NCBI GenBank assembly: GCA_020091685.1
Contig: CM034598.1
Span: 14,641,088-14,705,087, forward strand
From: Lutjanus erythropterus
Lineage: Eukaryota > Chordata > Actinopteri > Lutjaniformes > Lutjanidae
DNA: 64,000 nt
Direction of reading: 5' to 3'
Every line of letters begins with the position of its first letter. The first letter of the stretch is position 1. The notes below the pieces were generated by a model. The model saw nothing but the letters and a program-made list of their open reading frames with translations, did no database searches and was not told the origin of the DNA. Both the position numbers and the translations under genes were made by a program. Positions 10,384 to 22,220 of this stretch are shown piece by piece.

Positions 10384-12149
10384 TTCTGTGATACTATTAT
10401 GATTCATCATGTAAAATGTATTACAATCATTTAACTATTCCCTATCTGACACAGGGCACAAAGCGGTACACAGCACAGCACAGCTGTCATCGCTAGTTTC
10501 TGACCAATGCAGTTGTCATTCTTATGACCAGTGCCTGCATTTTGTAAGTAGCAAAAGCGAATGCACCCATCTCTGTAACCATGGGTGTGTTGGTCTTAAA
10601 ATGAGGTGTGGTCAGGTGCATCGTTGGTGAATTGCTATTTTGGGGAAGCAGAAAGCGAGTACACCATTGGCCTACAGAAGCCTGGACTAAAGTCAATGCC
10701 ACAGTATTTCCTGCTATCTAAAAGTCACATTATTCAGATAGTAAGATGTGCCTACATAGGTGGGCTCTCAATGTGTGCACTCTGCCTGTTTCACACACAG
10801 GGAGGTGCAGCAGTGCATATCAGTGCACTTGCTCAAATGCCATCACATGGAGATGTTGATGGGTCAGAGGACTGGGAGGTGGCAAAAGGTAAAAGGTACA
10901 CTGCCCAAAGACCACACACCTGCCCCTCAGTGAAGACTAATGCCACTGTAAACTTTGCTTATCTGTGATCTCCTGTCAGATGATCTGGAGACTAATGCGA
11001 GCTCTCCAAGCATCGCTTAGACAGAGTTCATTGTGTTTTACCTAATCGGTTCCCATTTTATCCCAATTGCACCCTACAAATTTACAGCATCGATTTCAGC
11101 AAAGATTTTTTCAAAGTGGTGACATGTAACTTAATTTGAAAGTACATGGATTCAAGCTTAAACTGATTCATGAGTGGAGATTTGCCAACAGTCAGCAGTA
11201 ACTCTGCCACAGCAACTAAAATATTTGCTAAGGCTGTTCTCTTAAAGACCATATTAAGTGAAAAATGGAGCACCTACAGCACAAATAGAGCTGGGGCCAA
11301 AAAATTCTGAAGAATTATGCTCAGTGTACATTGGTGCTGAAACAGGTCCCATTTCATATCCAGTCTCCCGTTAAACACACTTAAGGTTTGGTGAGTCATC
11401 TTGCACTCAGGAGCATGACATTTTTAATTGACATCTCTTAGATACTGCAGCTTGAGGCACTTCACTTCCCACTTCCAAGGAAACATGCACACAAAGTTAC
11501 ATCATTCCATCGTTTGTACAAGTATATGTGCATATTTCTACTGCACACTCAGTATGTTGCAGCAATTATATTCTAATTATAACCATCGACTCCTTTCCTG
11601 GATAGTGAGGAGAAACAGGTAAAGATGAAAAGTGTGAAACATCTTTCTCGACAGGTATAATATAGCAACCCGAGGCCTGCTGGTCCTGGGCTACATTAAC
11701 ACTGCAGGTGAAAGCTGGTCCGTTCTTTTTTTCTCGTCTTGTTTTTGAAGAACAACAGTGAAAAACTAACAGTCTGGAAAGTTCAGTGGTTTATCTGATT
11801 CTGGCCAACTCTCATACTTGACTCGACTACATATAGTAATGCATATGATTTGTTTGTCAAAAGTGTCACTTAAATTATATAATCGTTAAATGTTTTAAAC
11901 CATTTAAGCAGAGATGGCTAGACAGAGCTGCAGGAGAATGTGACAGAAATATCAAAGTTAAAACCTTCAAAAAACAAACTTTAATGAGAGTGAAAACTCA
12001 AATGAAAGAGACATTGTGTCAGTGTCGCAGTGAGTTAGACTGTATTTTGTGCCCACCTGTGAGATTTTTCAAATATATTTCATGAGGTTTTTTAAAATAC
12101 ATTTCATGGCACCCGTGTTCTGTAGATATAAACATGTATGCTAGGTCAA
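10384..12149. other. No gene seen; unique sequence
   Basis: The longest frame, 10606-10968, has no recognisable domain and no obvious exon borders. Nothing repetitive is evident. Confidence 0.5.
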
Positions 12150-12275
12150 TTCTCCTGTCAGTACCCCAGACCAAGGTGCTGGCTTAGAACTGGAGTTGGA
12201 CTCAGTCTGACTGTATAATTGCACTGCGTATGGTTGTATATGACACAATAAAGATCGTCTTTACCTTTACCTTAA
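12150..12275 (+). mobile_element. Probable LINE 3' end with CTTTAC tail
   Basis: The stretch ends ATATGACACAATAAAGATCG followed by CTTTACCTTTACC repeats. Teleost non-LTR retrotransposons often end with a polyadenylation-like AATAAAG and a short tandem tail. The 5' limit is a guess, since LINE copies are usually 5'-truncated. The exact clade is not determined. Confidence 0.5.
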
Positions 12276-13128
12276 TTTTTTCAATGAAAATGTCTGTCAA
12301 AAAATATCAACATTTTTTCGAGGACTACAACTGAACAAATAACCACTTAAATACAAAACTTGTGATGAAATGTATTGCAGCATTCATCAGCAGATAGATG
12401 TCCTCTTCACAAGCCGATTTACCTGCTTGACTTACAGATTTATGTATCCACAGTCGTCAACACATCACACGGGCAAGACAACAAACCAGCATTTATAAAA
12501 CCATAAGCTGTAGGAAACATAACATTATCAAGAATGTGAATGTAACATGAACAATACTTTCACTTCACTGTCTTTTTTGTGTTCATAGGCTAGAGTTGGG
12601 TCATCCCTCGCATTTCTGTGATGTGGAAAGTGGAGGTTTGTTTCTGTGGATTTGTCATCAGTGAAGGCTAAAAACAAATTTAGTCCCCATACCCCTTGTG
12701 AAAATGACTTTTGGGTTCCAGTAAGTCAACTGATGTTGTTTCAACCTTACCTATTTTATCTAGTTTAGCCTTCATATTAGGCTGTAATGTAAGCTCCAGT
12801 CCTGCTGAATGAGTTATATACAGTAAAACAACAGGTGGCTACACAGAGGTCATCTCGGAGATGAAAAATATTTGCAGCTGATAAGAAACAAACCTTCACT
12901 CTCCATGGTTACTTAATTACTGGATATGACCCAACTAATTTCTGAATTAATTCATTTGAGTTGAATGATGTCTCTTCTGCAAACCTTGCTATAGACAATA
13001 ACACCTGTAATTATAGCGACTCTTCATCAAATACACCGCTGACTAAAACTAGACTGAAATTTTACAAAAAAGTAAAATGAAATTATATGTGTTTCTCAAA
13101 ATGTGTGTCTGGTGTTATATGTGACCTC
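12276..13128. other. No gene seen; unique sequence
   Basis: No open frame above about 60 codons and no repeat ends recognised. Confidence 0.5.
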
Positions 13129-13431
13129 TTAAAGCACCAGTTTTTAGGGTTTAGTGGCATCTAGTGGTGAAGTTGAAGATTGCAACCAACTGAATACCAC
13201 TTGCCTCACTGCCCCCTTTCAAGCATATAGGAGAAACAACGTAAACTCATATGCATATAATACATATACTTACTATACTATACATATAATATACATATAA
13301 AAGGTAACAAAAATACAGCATTTTTTTCAGTTGATTATACACTAATGAAAACATACTTATGAATATTATATTACATTTCTACCATATTCTACCTATAAAT
13401 CCCTATAAAGCCATACATTATGTACCTTTAA
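13129..13431 (+). mobile_element. Miniature TIR element with TTAA at both ends
   Basis: The left end TTAAAGCACCAGTTTTTAGG and right end TATGTACCTTTAA approximate inverted repeats with TTAA at each terminus. The motif TAGTGGCATCTAGTGGTGAAG near the left end marks a repeat I recall as common in percomorph fish. The right ~105 bp match the reverse complement of 32764-32874. The middle looks internally deleted compared with the usual length. TTAA targets occur in piggyBac and Kolobok groups; I do not assign one. Confidence 0.7.
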
Positions 13432-13941
13432 GGTTTTAAGGTTGAATCTGCCACATTAAAATCAACTAAATATCACCTGAGAAGTAAATCAAGACTAGTA
13501 TCTCAGTGCCTCAACTGTGGATAAATTTTGTTCAGTTTTTGTGCAGTGTTAGACTTACCAAAGGATGTGATGTCACCACTCTTGTTCAGCTCCTCTAATT
13601 TGAGATCCTGTGCTGGGAAATGTCACGTCCGTGGTTGTCTCCTCATTCTTGTCTTGTTGGATATGTCTGTGAAGGCAGGAAGAAGGAGACGGTAGGAGTC
13701 TGAGGGAGAGCTTTGCCGGGTGGCGTAGGAAGAACATCCTGCCCGATATGTCTGAGACAGGAGTTATTCGGGTTGACTCGGTTGATGAAGAATGTGATTG
13801 TAGAGGGCCTGGTTGTACAGTATGTTGTTTTATAACATCCACTGTATGACATAGACATATAGCAGTACATTCTATGCAGCGAGAGCCAAGTATTCATATC
13901 AATTATGTCCATTTTGAAAAAAAAACAAAACACACACCTCA
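13432..13941. other. No gene seen; unique sequence
   Basis: The two overlapping minus-strand frames at 13573-13942 show no domain. The sequence runs straight into a transposon target duplication at 13942. Confidence 0.45.
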
Positions 13942-13949
13942 CTATGTAC

Positions 13950-14306
13950 TAGGGATGTCCTGATACAACTTTTTCACTTCCGATACGATACCGATATTGT
14001 AGCCTTGAGTACTGGCCGATACCGATATCGATCCGATGCGATATCAGCGTGAATCATACATACTTTTATTACGTATTTTGTAGTGTGGAATGTTAGAAAA
14101 GGCTTGATCAAGTGATGTTACTCAAACAGAGAACAATAGTCAGCAACCAGAGTCACCTATGGATAGAAGTGCTGGAGCGGAAAATGGACTGCTTATCGGA
14201 GTGCTTATATCAGAGATTTTAGATGCAGTCTGATAAAATCCGATACTCGTTTTATGGCTGATATCGGACCGATATCCGATATCAATATTGGATCGGGACA
14301 CCCCTA
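13950..14306. mobile_element. hAT-type miniature transposon with perfect 8-bp target duplication
   Basis: The TIRs are TAGGGATGTCCTGAT and ATCGGGACACCCCTA. CTATGTAC occurs at 13942-13949 and again at 14307-14314, a perfect 8-bp duplication typical of hAT. Both ends are full of CGATATC/GATATCGG motifs that could pair with one another. At 357 bp it carries no protein. The intact duplication suggests it is one of the younger insertions here. Confidence 0.9.
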
Positions 14307-14339
14307 CTATGTACATCCAGCGTCAGTGTTTGGTGTCAA

Positions 14340-14619
14340 TGCAATGATTGACATTACTGTGAATGAAAAGTTTTGCATGACAATTTTCATTTCCACTAAA
14401 AAAAAAATCTATTAAAATCATGATGATGTGACATTTGTTGGGTTCTGTATTAACAAACAGGATTTCTGGATAAAATCTGGTGAACAAAAACTGCAGGCCA
14501 GGGCAGCTCTGCAGCTCTACACTACTTCATTATAATCTTGTCCTGTCACACACAAAAAATTGAAGCTTCTGCAATTTGGATATTGCAGGTGGCCATATTG
14601 TGATTAATTGTGCAGCCCA
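14340..14619 (+). mobile_element. Miniature transposon fragment ending TTGTGCAGCCC, copy 1
   Basis: This matches 29063-29281 and part of 35095-35245 by shared motifs: ATTAAAATCATGATGATGTGA, a GCTTCTGCAATTT block, and a TGATTAATTGTGCA-CCC terminus. The left end is unclear. It follows the preceding hAT element by about 25 bp. Confidence 0.65.
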
Positions 14620-14628
14620 ATACATATG

Positions 14629-14812
14629 ATTCTGAAATGGGCCAATTTGCATAATGTGCGCTTTTTTTGGAAGGTAAAGTATGTTTCAATGCTAATACTT
14701 TTATACTTAACTAAGATTTTGAAGGACCTTTACTTGTTGAGTATTTTTTTTTTTAACATGTGGCGTTACTACTTTTACTTAAGCAAAAGATTTGAGTACT
14801 TCTTCCACCACT
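14629..14812 (-). mobile_element. hAT-like miniature element fragment, 'CAGTGGTGGAAGAAGTA' family
   Basis: The right end ACTTCTTCCACCACT, preceded by ACTTTTACTTAAGCAAAAG, is the reverse complement of the usual start of a very common teleost element. The motif TTCTGAAATGGGCCA at the other side is also part of it. The copy is truncated to its outer ~180 bp. Confidence 0.7.
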
Positions 14813-16292
14813 CATTAGGACCATCAGGTGAACTCTATGTACTGAATATGCTGTACACTGTTCTATGGTAGTCCTAATTAACAGTGGCAGCAAGATTACA
14901 GACAAACACAGTTACTAAACAGCATGTTAAAAATAATACAAAAGGCAGTTAAGGAATTAATGAACATAAATTCACAAAACATAAACTGAGACAGATGGTG
15001 GACCACAAAACATTGATCATAATAATTGCCAGAGAGGATTAAAAGAAAGGGGAGATTAAGTCATAGAGAAATTAGTTTCATACAGTACGTTTTCTGATTC
15101 ATGGTATCTTCCATAGTGTCTACACAAAGAGAATTAACAGTTGCACGTCCAAAAATTAGAAACACAGTCCAAATAGAGGGTTGGAGTCAGCTAAACAACC
15201 ACAACAAATTACTGTGCTGACAATGTCTATGTAGGGAAAATACATGTGAACTATAGGCTGGCTTGGTTTCACTATTAAAAATCAGAGTGCATTCCCACTT
15301 GCCATTCAACACATTTCGTCAAAATGTGCTTTGCTGCGCTTACTGTGTAAAACCGCTTATCTTGAGGCTAAAACTGTTTCACACAGGCAGCAGAGAAAGA
15401 GAAACATATGCCACAGGTGGTTACTGGAGCTAAGGGGTGTGTCAACGTCTCTCCTTCAACTTTGGCCCTTGTTCTGAGGCAGGCAGTTGAGTCAGTGAGC
15501 GGGAGTCGGCTCCACAGGTTGAGCACAGGGGTTAGATGTCGGAAGCGCCGGGCTCTTCTGGCTTAGAGGCGTAGGTCTGCGCGAGCATGCAAAATTGGCT
15601 GCGAGTTCAAAGAGAATCAGTGAGAGCAGGGAGTTGAGTTGAAACCTGTTATTTCTCTCTCCCGCTCTCTGTTTGATTCCGACTCTCTATTTCTCAAGCC
15701 TTTTCTAATGATGACTTTATCTGCCTCCCACTGGAAGGCAGAGGAGCAGCGGCCTCAGGGCCTGCAGCACTAAGGTATCTGCATCGCAGCTCATGCTTTC
15801 CTCTATCTCTGCTTTTCATGTCAGCCCTCATTTGGCTATTTAGCCTTGAATATGCACAAGTGGAATAATTTAAGGATGTCCAGAATCCCAAAATTTGCTG
15901 TCTTATACTCATCACTGATTACCATCAAAAAAGTTTTTTTCTTCTTCCTTCAGACTCGTCAAATGGATACAGATATGAATGTCAGACATTCAGGGAATAG
16001 CCGGTGGACTAAATCTAAGCATAGTGATGAGCAGAATGAGATTAAATCTGTGTGCATACCTGTGATGGAGGTTTTTATAACAGGAATCAACTGACAAATG
16101 ACAATCTCTTTGATCCTCTGCATATTCTTTGATGACATGACAGAAAAAATTTTCCTCTTAGCATGCAAGATGACGTTTGCTATAGGGCATATAGCTTACC
16201 AGCACTTTATCATGCTCCTTTGTGGAAGGCAAGTTTGGGTCAAAATGTAAATGAGTGTGGAAACGCTATATATCTCTATAGGTTCAAAACGG
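14813..16292. other. No gene seen; unique sequence
   Basis: No recognisable coding frame or transposon end. 15420-15840 is slightly richer in G+C and free of repeats. Confidence 0.5.
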
Positions 16293-16319
16293 TTGGTAAC
16301 ACTTTATAATAACCATCAT

Positions 16320-16505
16320 TAGGGGTGCAACGGATCACAAAACTCACAGTTGGGATCATATCATGGTTTTGACTCATGCACCTTTTTCAGATTAGAGAAA
16401 AAGGGGGGATTAGGGTGAAATTAATTTAAAAATGCACTTGTCTGTGATGTGGCAGCCTCTCTCTGTGTGTAGTCACCACCATGGTAATGTAGTGATAAGT
16501 ATAAT

Positions 16506-16556
<51 letters not shown>

Positions 16557-16920
16557 CATAACAATAATAATAATAATAATAATAATGATGGTAATGATGA
16601 TGATGAGTAGTCTCACTTAATGTCCCACCCACAGCACTATCTGATTGGTCACATGTCACAGGTAATAGCCAGTCAGCACTGAATCTCGAGTCACAGATCA
16701 GAGAGCAGCTGCTGAGCTGAGAGGAGCTGTGTATCAGCTAAACTACAATAAATATGACAATCTCATGATCTATTTCCATGACGACAAGCACCGCCGAAAA
16801 TGCCTGAAGTCACGGTCGGGATTTCACTTGATGGAGATGAAAGTCACGACTTTTAAATCGGTCTTCCACACAGAGCACGCCACAGTGCCCATGTGTCTTG
16901 TCTGTTCACTATAACTCTGC
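16320..16920 (+). mobile_element. Nested hAT-like 5' fragment
   Basis: It starts TAGGGGTGCAACGGATCAC, a hAT-type terminus, four bases inside the host element's left TIR. It includes the compound microsatellite, a GC-richer stretch at 16620-16900 with a 61-codon frame, and no matching right terminus. I recognise no domain in the frame. The likely reading is a 5' part of an autonomous hAT copy that lost its 3' part. Confidence 0.5.
16505..16606. repeat. Compound microsatellite (AAC)n-(AAT)n-(GAT)n
   Basis: About 50 bp of pure AAC pass into AAT repeats and then degenerate GAT repeats. Long poly-Thr and poly-Cys/Tyr frames on the two strands are artefacts of this array. Confidence 0.95.
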
Positions 16921-17945
16921 ATCGAGATTCAGGGAATTATTACTGTTTTGCACACTGTGATGGTTAAATTCAGTCCACTGATCACATCTGGGCTCTAAAC
17001 TTTAGTTAATATGCATTTTACTGTTAGCAAACATTCAAATAATGTTCACACTTGCTTTAGAAACAATTTATTAAGCAATTTTAAAGTTTTGTAAACATCA
17101 GTTGAAACTTTATAACGGCTGTCCAAATAATGTTTTCAGTTCCTGTACATAAGTTATGTATGGTATTATAATAATCAGTGGCAACTTTATAATAGCCATC
17201 CAAATAATGTTTATAGATGGTTCACAAAGTGATCGTTAGCCATTAACAAAGTGTTAGAAATATCTGGTCCATCTCTCTATGTAATTATTTCTTAACAGTT
17301 TACAAATCATTTAGTATTGATTAACAAATAGTTAATATAGTCTATAAAATGTTGTAACATGTGCAACTATAAACTGTTGGTTTACTTATTTAATCAAAGA
17401 TTCAAATTCAATCAAAACAGAGCAATTTAAGTCTTTAACTGTATCACATTTTACTTCCAGCTGTTTTTTGTTTTGTTTTGTTTTAGCTGGTTCACATGCC
17501 TTTAATTTTATTATTTATTATATTATCTATTATGAAGGTTTTTATTATTTATGTTTTTAACCTGTTTTTTTACAGTTTTATTGTGTCTTTTATTATTATT
17601 ATTTTTTACTTCTTATTGCCTCTTATGTCTGGGAGTTTTTATTTATTTATTTTTACTCAGCTACATTGTAAATGAGGTCTCTACCTCAATGTATTTCCCA
17701 ATTAAAATAAAAGTTGAATGAGGTTGTGTCTTTTCAGGTTGGATTCATTATATAATTCATAAACTGATTATTTTATATTACACAAACTAATGATAAGATA
17801 ATTTGTAATAATTAGTGAACAATTAATTATCATGTCATGTTGTTTGTTAACAGTAAATAAAGTAATAACTAAATTAACTAAGTGTTAACTAATTAATTAA
17901 ATAGTTTACCATTTATTAACAATGGTTATTATAAAGTGTTACCAA

Positions 17946-18650
17946 ATGGTATATGACATAAATGTACACTGGGGTGGTTTTGTTTGGCAAAGCTGGACAT
18001 TTTTTACACTTTTTTCTGTCTGCATTCATGATGCTTTGATTCACCGGCTCCTTTTTTCCACCTGCAATTACCTTCACTAAGACGGTGTAACACACAGATC
18101 GGATCCCGCTCTCTGCAGGTGTCCTAACCAACCAGTACAAGTCACCTGCACACCAACAAAGGCCAGCACTCTTGTCAACTCCCCACCCGTGAATACTGCC
18201 ACTTATTTTTGTGGACATACAGAATGACAAAGCAAAGAAAATTTACCCTTCATCAACCATGTGCTAGTTTGCAGTCAGTCAATGCAAACACTTATTATTA
18301 TATTACTTATTTTGGAGATGTATGAGTTGTTTGTTAAATTACAATCATCTCAGGAGACAGAGCACTAAAACATCAGTGAATTATTCAGTGAATATGCAAA
18401 AAAAAAAAACCTGATACCATCTGTGATCACACTATGTGGTAATCAAAACTAATTTTTACCAAATTGTTGCTGTATTATTTAAACAGTGTACAAACAAAAA
18501 TGTTAAGCTATTAGACAACAACATTAACAGAATGGAGAAGGGGACAAATTTATTCTAAGTATTCATCACAGTCATTTATAACAAATGAGGATAACTCACT
18601 GAGAACATGTACGCACTAACCTCCTTTGGGCCTCACTGTGCATGTACAGT
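17946..18650. other. No gene seen; unique sequence
   Basis: The minus-strand frame at 17916-18230 begins inside the TIR and shows no domain. Confidence 0.45.
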
Positions 18651-18943
18651 GGTGAAGGCTGAAGCAATACCTTCAAGGTTTCAGTCGAAATGACCTGGTA
18701 AAAATTTGTATTGAAACTTCTCCAGTCAAATAATACCAACATTCGATCCTTTTGGTATCCAGATCCAGAAAAAAATACTATTGTCTGGTTTTGCTTGCAG
18801 CCACTCACCACAAGCATTCTTTATAAAGAAGAACCTTTGAAAAAAGGCATTGAATAAAGTACTCCACTGGCATTGGTATCACTTTAGAGGTACTGGTATC
18901 AGTACTGGTTTTGTCATTTTTCTTTAGCCAAACCCAACTCTAA
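18651..18943. mobile_element. 'GGCTGGGTA' family TIR element fragment, copy 2
   Basis: The blocks CATTCGATCC, GGTATCCAGATCC and GGTTTTGCTTGCAGCCACTCA align with 650-705 of the first copy. The right part has GGTACTGGTATCAGTACTGG and ends AACCCAACTCTAA, a worn form of TACCCAGCCCTA. It is much shorter than copy 1, lacking the nested repeat. Confidence 0.6.
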
Positions 18944-19340
18944 TTAAGGTTTGACAGCAGTTGGCCTTCACTGAAAACAACTATGAGACTATAAAAACAA
19001 CACAGGATAAAAAACAAATTTCATGATAATGATCACCAGTAAGAAAACAACAAGATGCCACAACATTTACCACAATAGCAAATGAAAAGAAACTTCTATT
19101 AGCAGCACATTAGCCTCAGACAACTGATATAATGGCTAACTTGGTGAACACTATACCCTCATTAGCTAGTGAGTTACATCTGAGCCATTGTTAGCAAAAT
19201 GCTAGCTACATCAATCATTCGCTAGCTTAGTTTTAGTTAGACAAAAGGGGCGGGACTTAAAATGGGTCAGTTACTTTCTAGACACAACCATTAAACTGCT
19301 GTGGATCTGTGTCTGTAATGGTTCCCACTAGAAACTCCTT

Positions 19341-19412
19341 TTTTCAAATTCAAATTCAAATTCAAAAAGGGTTTACTGGCATGACCATAGCAAAGCACAG
19401 TATTGCCAAAGC
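19341..19412 (-). mobile_element. LINE 3' end with (TTCAAA)n tail
   Basis: Read on the minus strand, the sequence runs TGCCAGTAAACCC into TTTTTGAATTTGAA repeats, a typical non-LTR retrotransposon 3' end with a tandem tail. The plus strand shows TTCAAA repeats at 19343-19366 followed by GGCATGACCATAGCAAAGC. Only the last tens of bases remain or are recognisable. Confidence 0.6.
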
Positions 19413-19479
19413 ACATTCAAGATATAAAATGCAATAAAACATAACGTTACAGCAACATTAAAGTGCAAGCTAAAAAGTT

Positions 19480-19505
19480 AATTAGTTAGTTAGTTAGTTA
19501 GTTAG
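19480..19505. repeat. (TTAG)n microsatellite
   Basis: Six TTAG units. Confidence 0.9.
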
Positions 19506-22030
19506 CTAAAAAGTTCATTACTCCTCCTTACATTAAATTTCTTTGTTACTAATATACTTTTTTGTAGATTTATTGTAGTTAATTGCTCTTAAAATTTACA
19601 ACACTACGTTATATTTCCCCTTAACAGAAACAGTTGTGTATAAAGATAAACCAGCAACATTTAAGCAAATTAATTCTAACTGTCATGTCATTTTAGAGCA
19701 ATGATTAAAAGTAAGCAAGTGACTGCCAATCACCCACTGGAAGTTATATCTTAGTTAGTAAATTCAGTTAATTATCCTGTGCGATTGCTGTCGTGTGCGA
19801 TTGTGTGATCAGTGTTGCAAAAGCATTTTCAAACCACCGAAATGATTGGTTCATCAAAACATGGGGATGCGTTTGTATTTGTGTCCTTGCTCATTTCTTA
19901 GCCAAGGACTGATTTAGGCTATTCCTAACTTTATTTGCAAAATGCTTGTGGCTCTGAATTTAATTGAAACCCAATTAAAATCACAGCATGAAAACTCTAA
20001 TAATAGTCAAGGGTTCATCTTTAACAAGTGAAGTTTATAGAAATTGCCTCATTCCCTTCACCCTTTCTGTTCAGTCTACATTCTGATTCAACAGAGCCCG
20101 CGTTGCAAAAGGGGCAAAGAAGAAGAAATGCTTTCATTATAGTGTACTGGCAAACAGAACATGTATGTAGCTGAGAACACCAATACCATAGACGTTTGAT
20201 TCATCTGTAAGTCTTTGTCAAATGACCTTGCCTGACTGACAGGCAACATCAGCAGCACATTCCTGGATGTGAGATCTCAGAGCTTACAGAAAAAGTCCTT
20301 CTGTTCTCTTTTCTGCTGTGACCATAGCTTTTTTGGTTCAGCAAACAACAGTTCTTTCAAAGGTTGCGCTCATTTAAGGGCTCCCAGTTGGGCAGCGACC
20401 TGCCGGTTGGGCGAAGTGTGTACTCATTTTACTCTATGCTCCTGACCTGCCCGCTCGATCAATGGAAAAAAACAACCAACAAAAACAGAAAGCTGCATGT
20501 CAGAGGGAAATCTGAAGAGCAAACACTCCCTGATTCAATGGCCAGATGTATTAAAAATTTAAGAAAATCCATCCAGACTTGACCCGATCTCTTCTCTTGA
20601 TCTCTCGAGTGTTGCAGCAAACCATCAGCTGGGTATTTGAAAGAACTGCAATAACTGAGGAGATCCCTTCCTAACACGATTCCAATGTATGAGATACAGT
20701 AGACAAAATACACAATGTATTTATGCACGAAACCGGATTCCAAACTTTAGGCGAAGCTGATGTGAGGCTTCAGCAGTGTGAGTTAGTCTAATCAAAAGTG
20801 TACGGGTTTGTGTTGCTGTTTTGTGGGACTTTCTTGTCACAAATAGTGCATCTTTCTGCATTTTTTATCTAGCCTACAGGTGAAAGTTGGACCTCACCAC
20901 ATTATGTTCCCTTGCTGACATTCTCCATGGATATAACAAACTAATTAAATTCTCACAAGTCTGATGCAGAAGTGTGTGACCGTCTGCAGCTGCACACTTG
21001 GCTCTCATAATCATGTGACATGGACCAGTTAAATAAAAATGTCATGCCTGTTTATTGGCACAAAATTATACAAAAGTGCTGAAAATGTTTTGAAGTGATG
21101 CAGACACCCACATTTTCTAATTTTATGTTTATAATGTTATAATGAATATGTTGTTATTATTGATAGTTTTAATCAATACCAAATGAGTAGCATGTGATAA
21201 TTGATGTTATCAGTCCCGCAGGATCGATCTGCCTATCTCATATTCAACTGTAAGAATCATTATTAGGTCAGAGTTGCTCAAAATTTCCTGTATTGTTTCC
21301 ATTTTTAGGTCCCCAAGGTCTCAGGTTCTCAGCAGTTACAGAATTGAAAAGTTATTGGGGACTTTTCATGCATGGCTTTAGTTTCAGACCTTATTCTTAG
21401 AGCTGAGTGCATTTCATTGAGCAGGGCATAGATTTTACCCACCCTCTCACCAGAAAACACCGGACTGAGGCTGCCTTTTCCCCTCCTCAGCTCTGTAACA
21501 AGCTATGTGACTGCAGGTGAGCTACGACCTAACCAAGCAAATTGACTGCGGGTGAGGCGTGAGGTGAGGGAACAAAACCAATATCTGCAGGTGAGAATTC
21601 TCAACCCTGTTGCACACACTGGTTCAAGAGAGGGTTTTTTCGACATTTAGGCTGTGCAACTCTGGGTCTCAGAACAGAGAAACATTATCTCTGTCAGTAT
21701 TTTCTTGTTTTGACAACACACTGTCAACATTTTCCCTGCTTCTACTTGTTTTCACAGGCATAAAAATATTGGATGAAGTGAGGGATAAATTGTGAATTTT
21801 TGCTACTTGTATTTTGCAACCAATTCAAACAGACAGCACTGTCACAATATTGCAGTTGTTTTCAATTGCTGTTTTATTTTTGTGAGGTACAATCCTATTA
21901 CGTATGTAGGATCCCCAATTATAAATTATTTTTCATTATAAAAGCAGGGAGTCAGTCAATTAAATGCAAAATATGTAAGTTTAAAACAATAACAAAAGAT
22001 ATAGATTGATGATGTTATGAAGTAGCGTGG
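19506..22030. other. No gene seen; unique sequence
   Basis: Scattered short frames, none recognisable. No repeat terminus stands out. Confidence 0.5.
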
Positions 22031-22220
22031 AGTCATGGGAGTTGTTTTCTTCACTAACATCCACCATTTCTGATTAAAATTTATCTGACATGGATCAGGC
22101 AGATATTATGTTCATGGATGAGGTAATGTATAAAAGATTTATTCATCTTATGTTTAATCAGCTTTAAGGGAACTTGAGAAAGTACCATTTTGCTAACCTG
22201 ACATGCCAGATGGTTTGTTA
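22031..22220 (+). repeat. Unnamed dispersed repeat, copy 1 (partner at 62681)
   Basis: Shared with 62681-62880: ATGGGAGTTGTT, GATTAAAAT-ATCTGA, GGCAGA-AT-ATGT, GATGAGGTAA, TTATGTTTA and CCAGATG, in the same order and spacing. The two copies are in the same orientation and clearly diverged. Extent beyond these limits (perhaps to 22490) is uncertain. No class is assigned. Confidence 0.65.

Larger units (their letters stand above)
16293..17945. mobile_element. TIR element, 1.65 kb, interrupted by a second element
   Basis: 24-bp perfect inverted repeats, each beginning TTGGTAACACTTTATAATAA when read inward, lie at 16293-16316 and 17922-17945. The interior on the right side (16950-17400 and 17740-17920) is AT-rich and repeats the motifs ACTTTATAA and CCAAATAATGTT. 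No transposase is visible, so it is non-autonomous. Its continuity is broken just inside the left TIR by another transposon piece and a compound microsatellite. The superfamily is uncertain. Confidence 0.8.

Noticed and set aside
16426-16659. Poly-Thr and poly-Cys/Tyr frames on opposite strands
   Set aside because: Translation of the AAC/AAT microsatellite.
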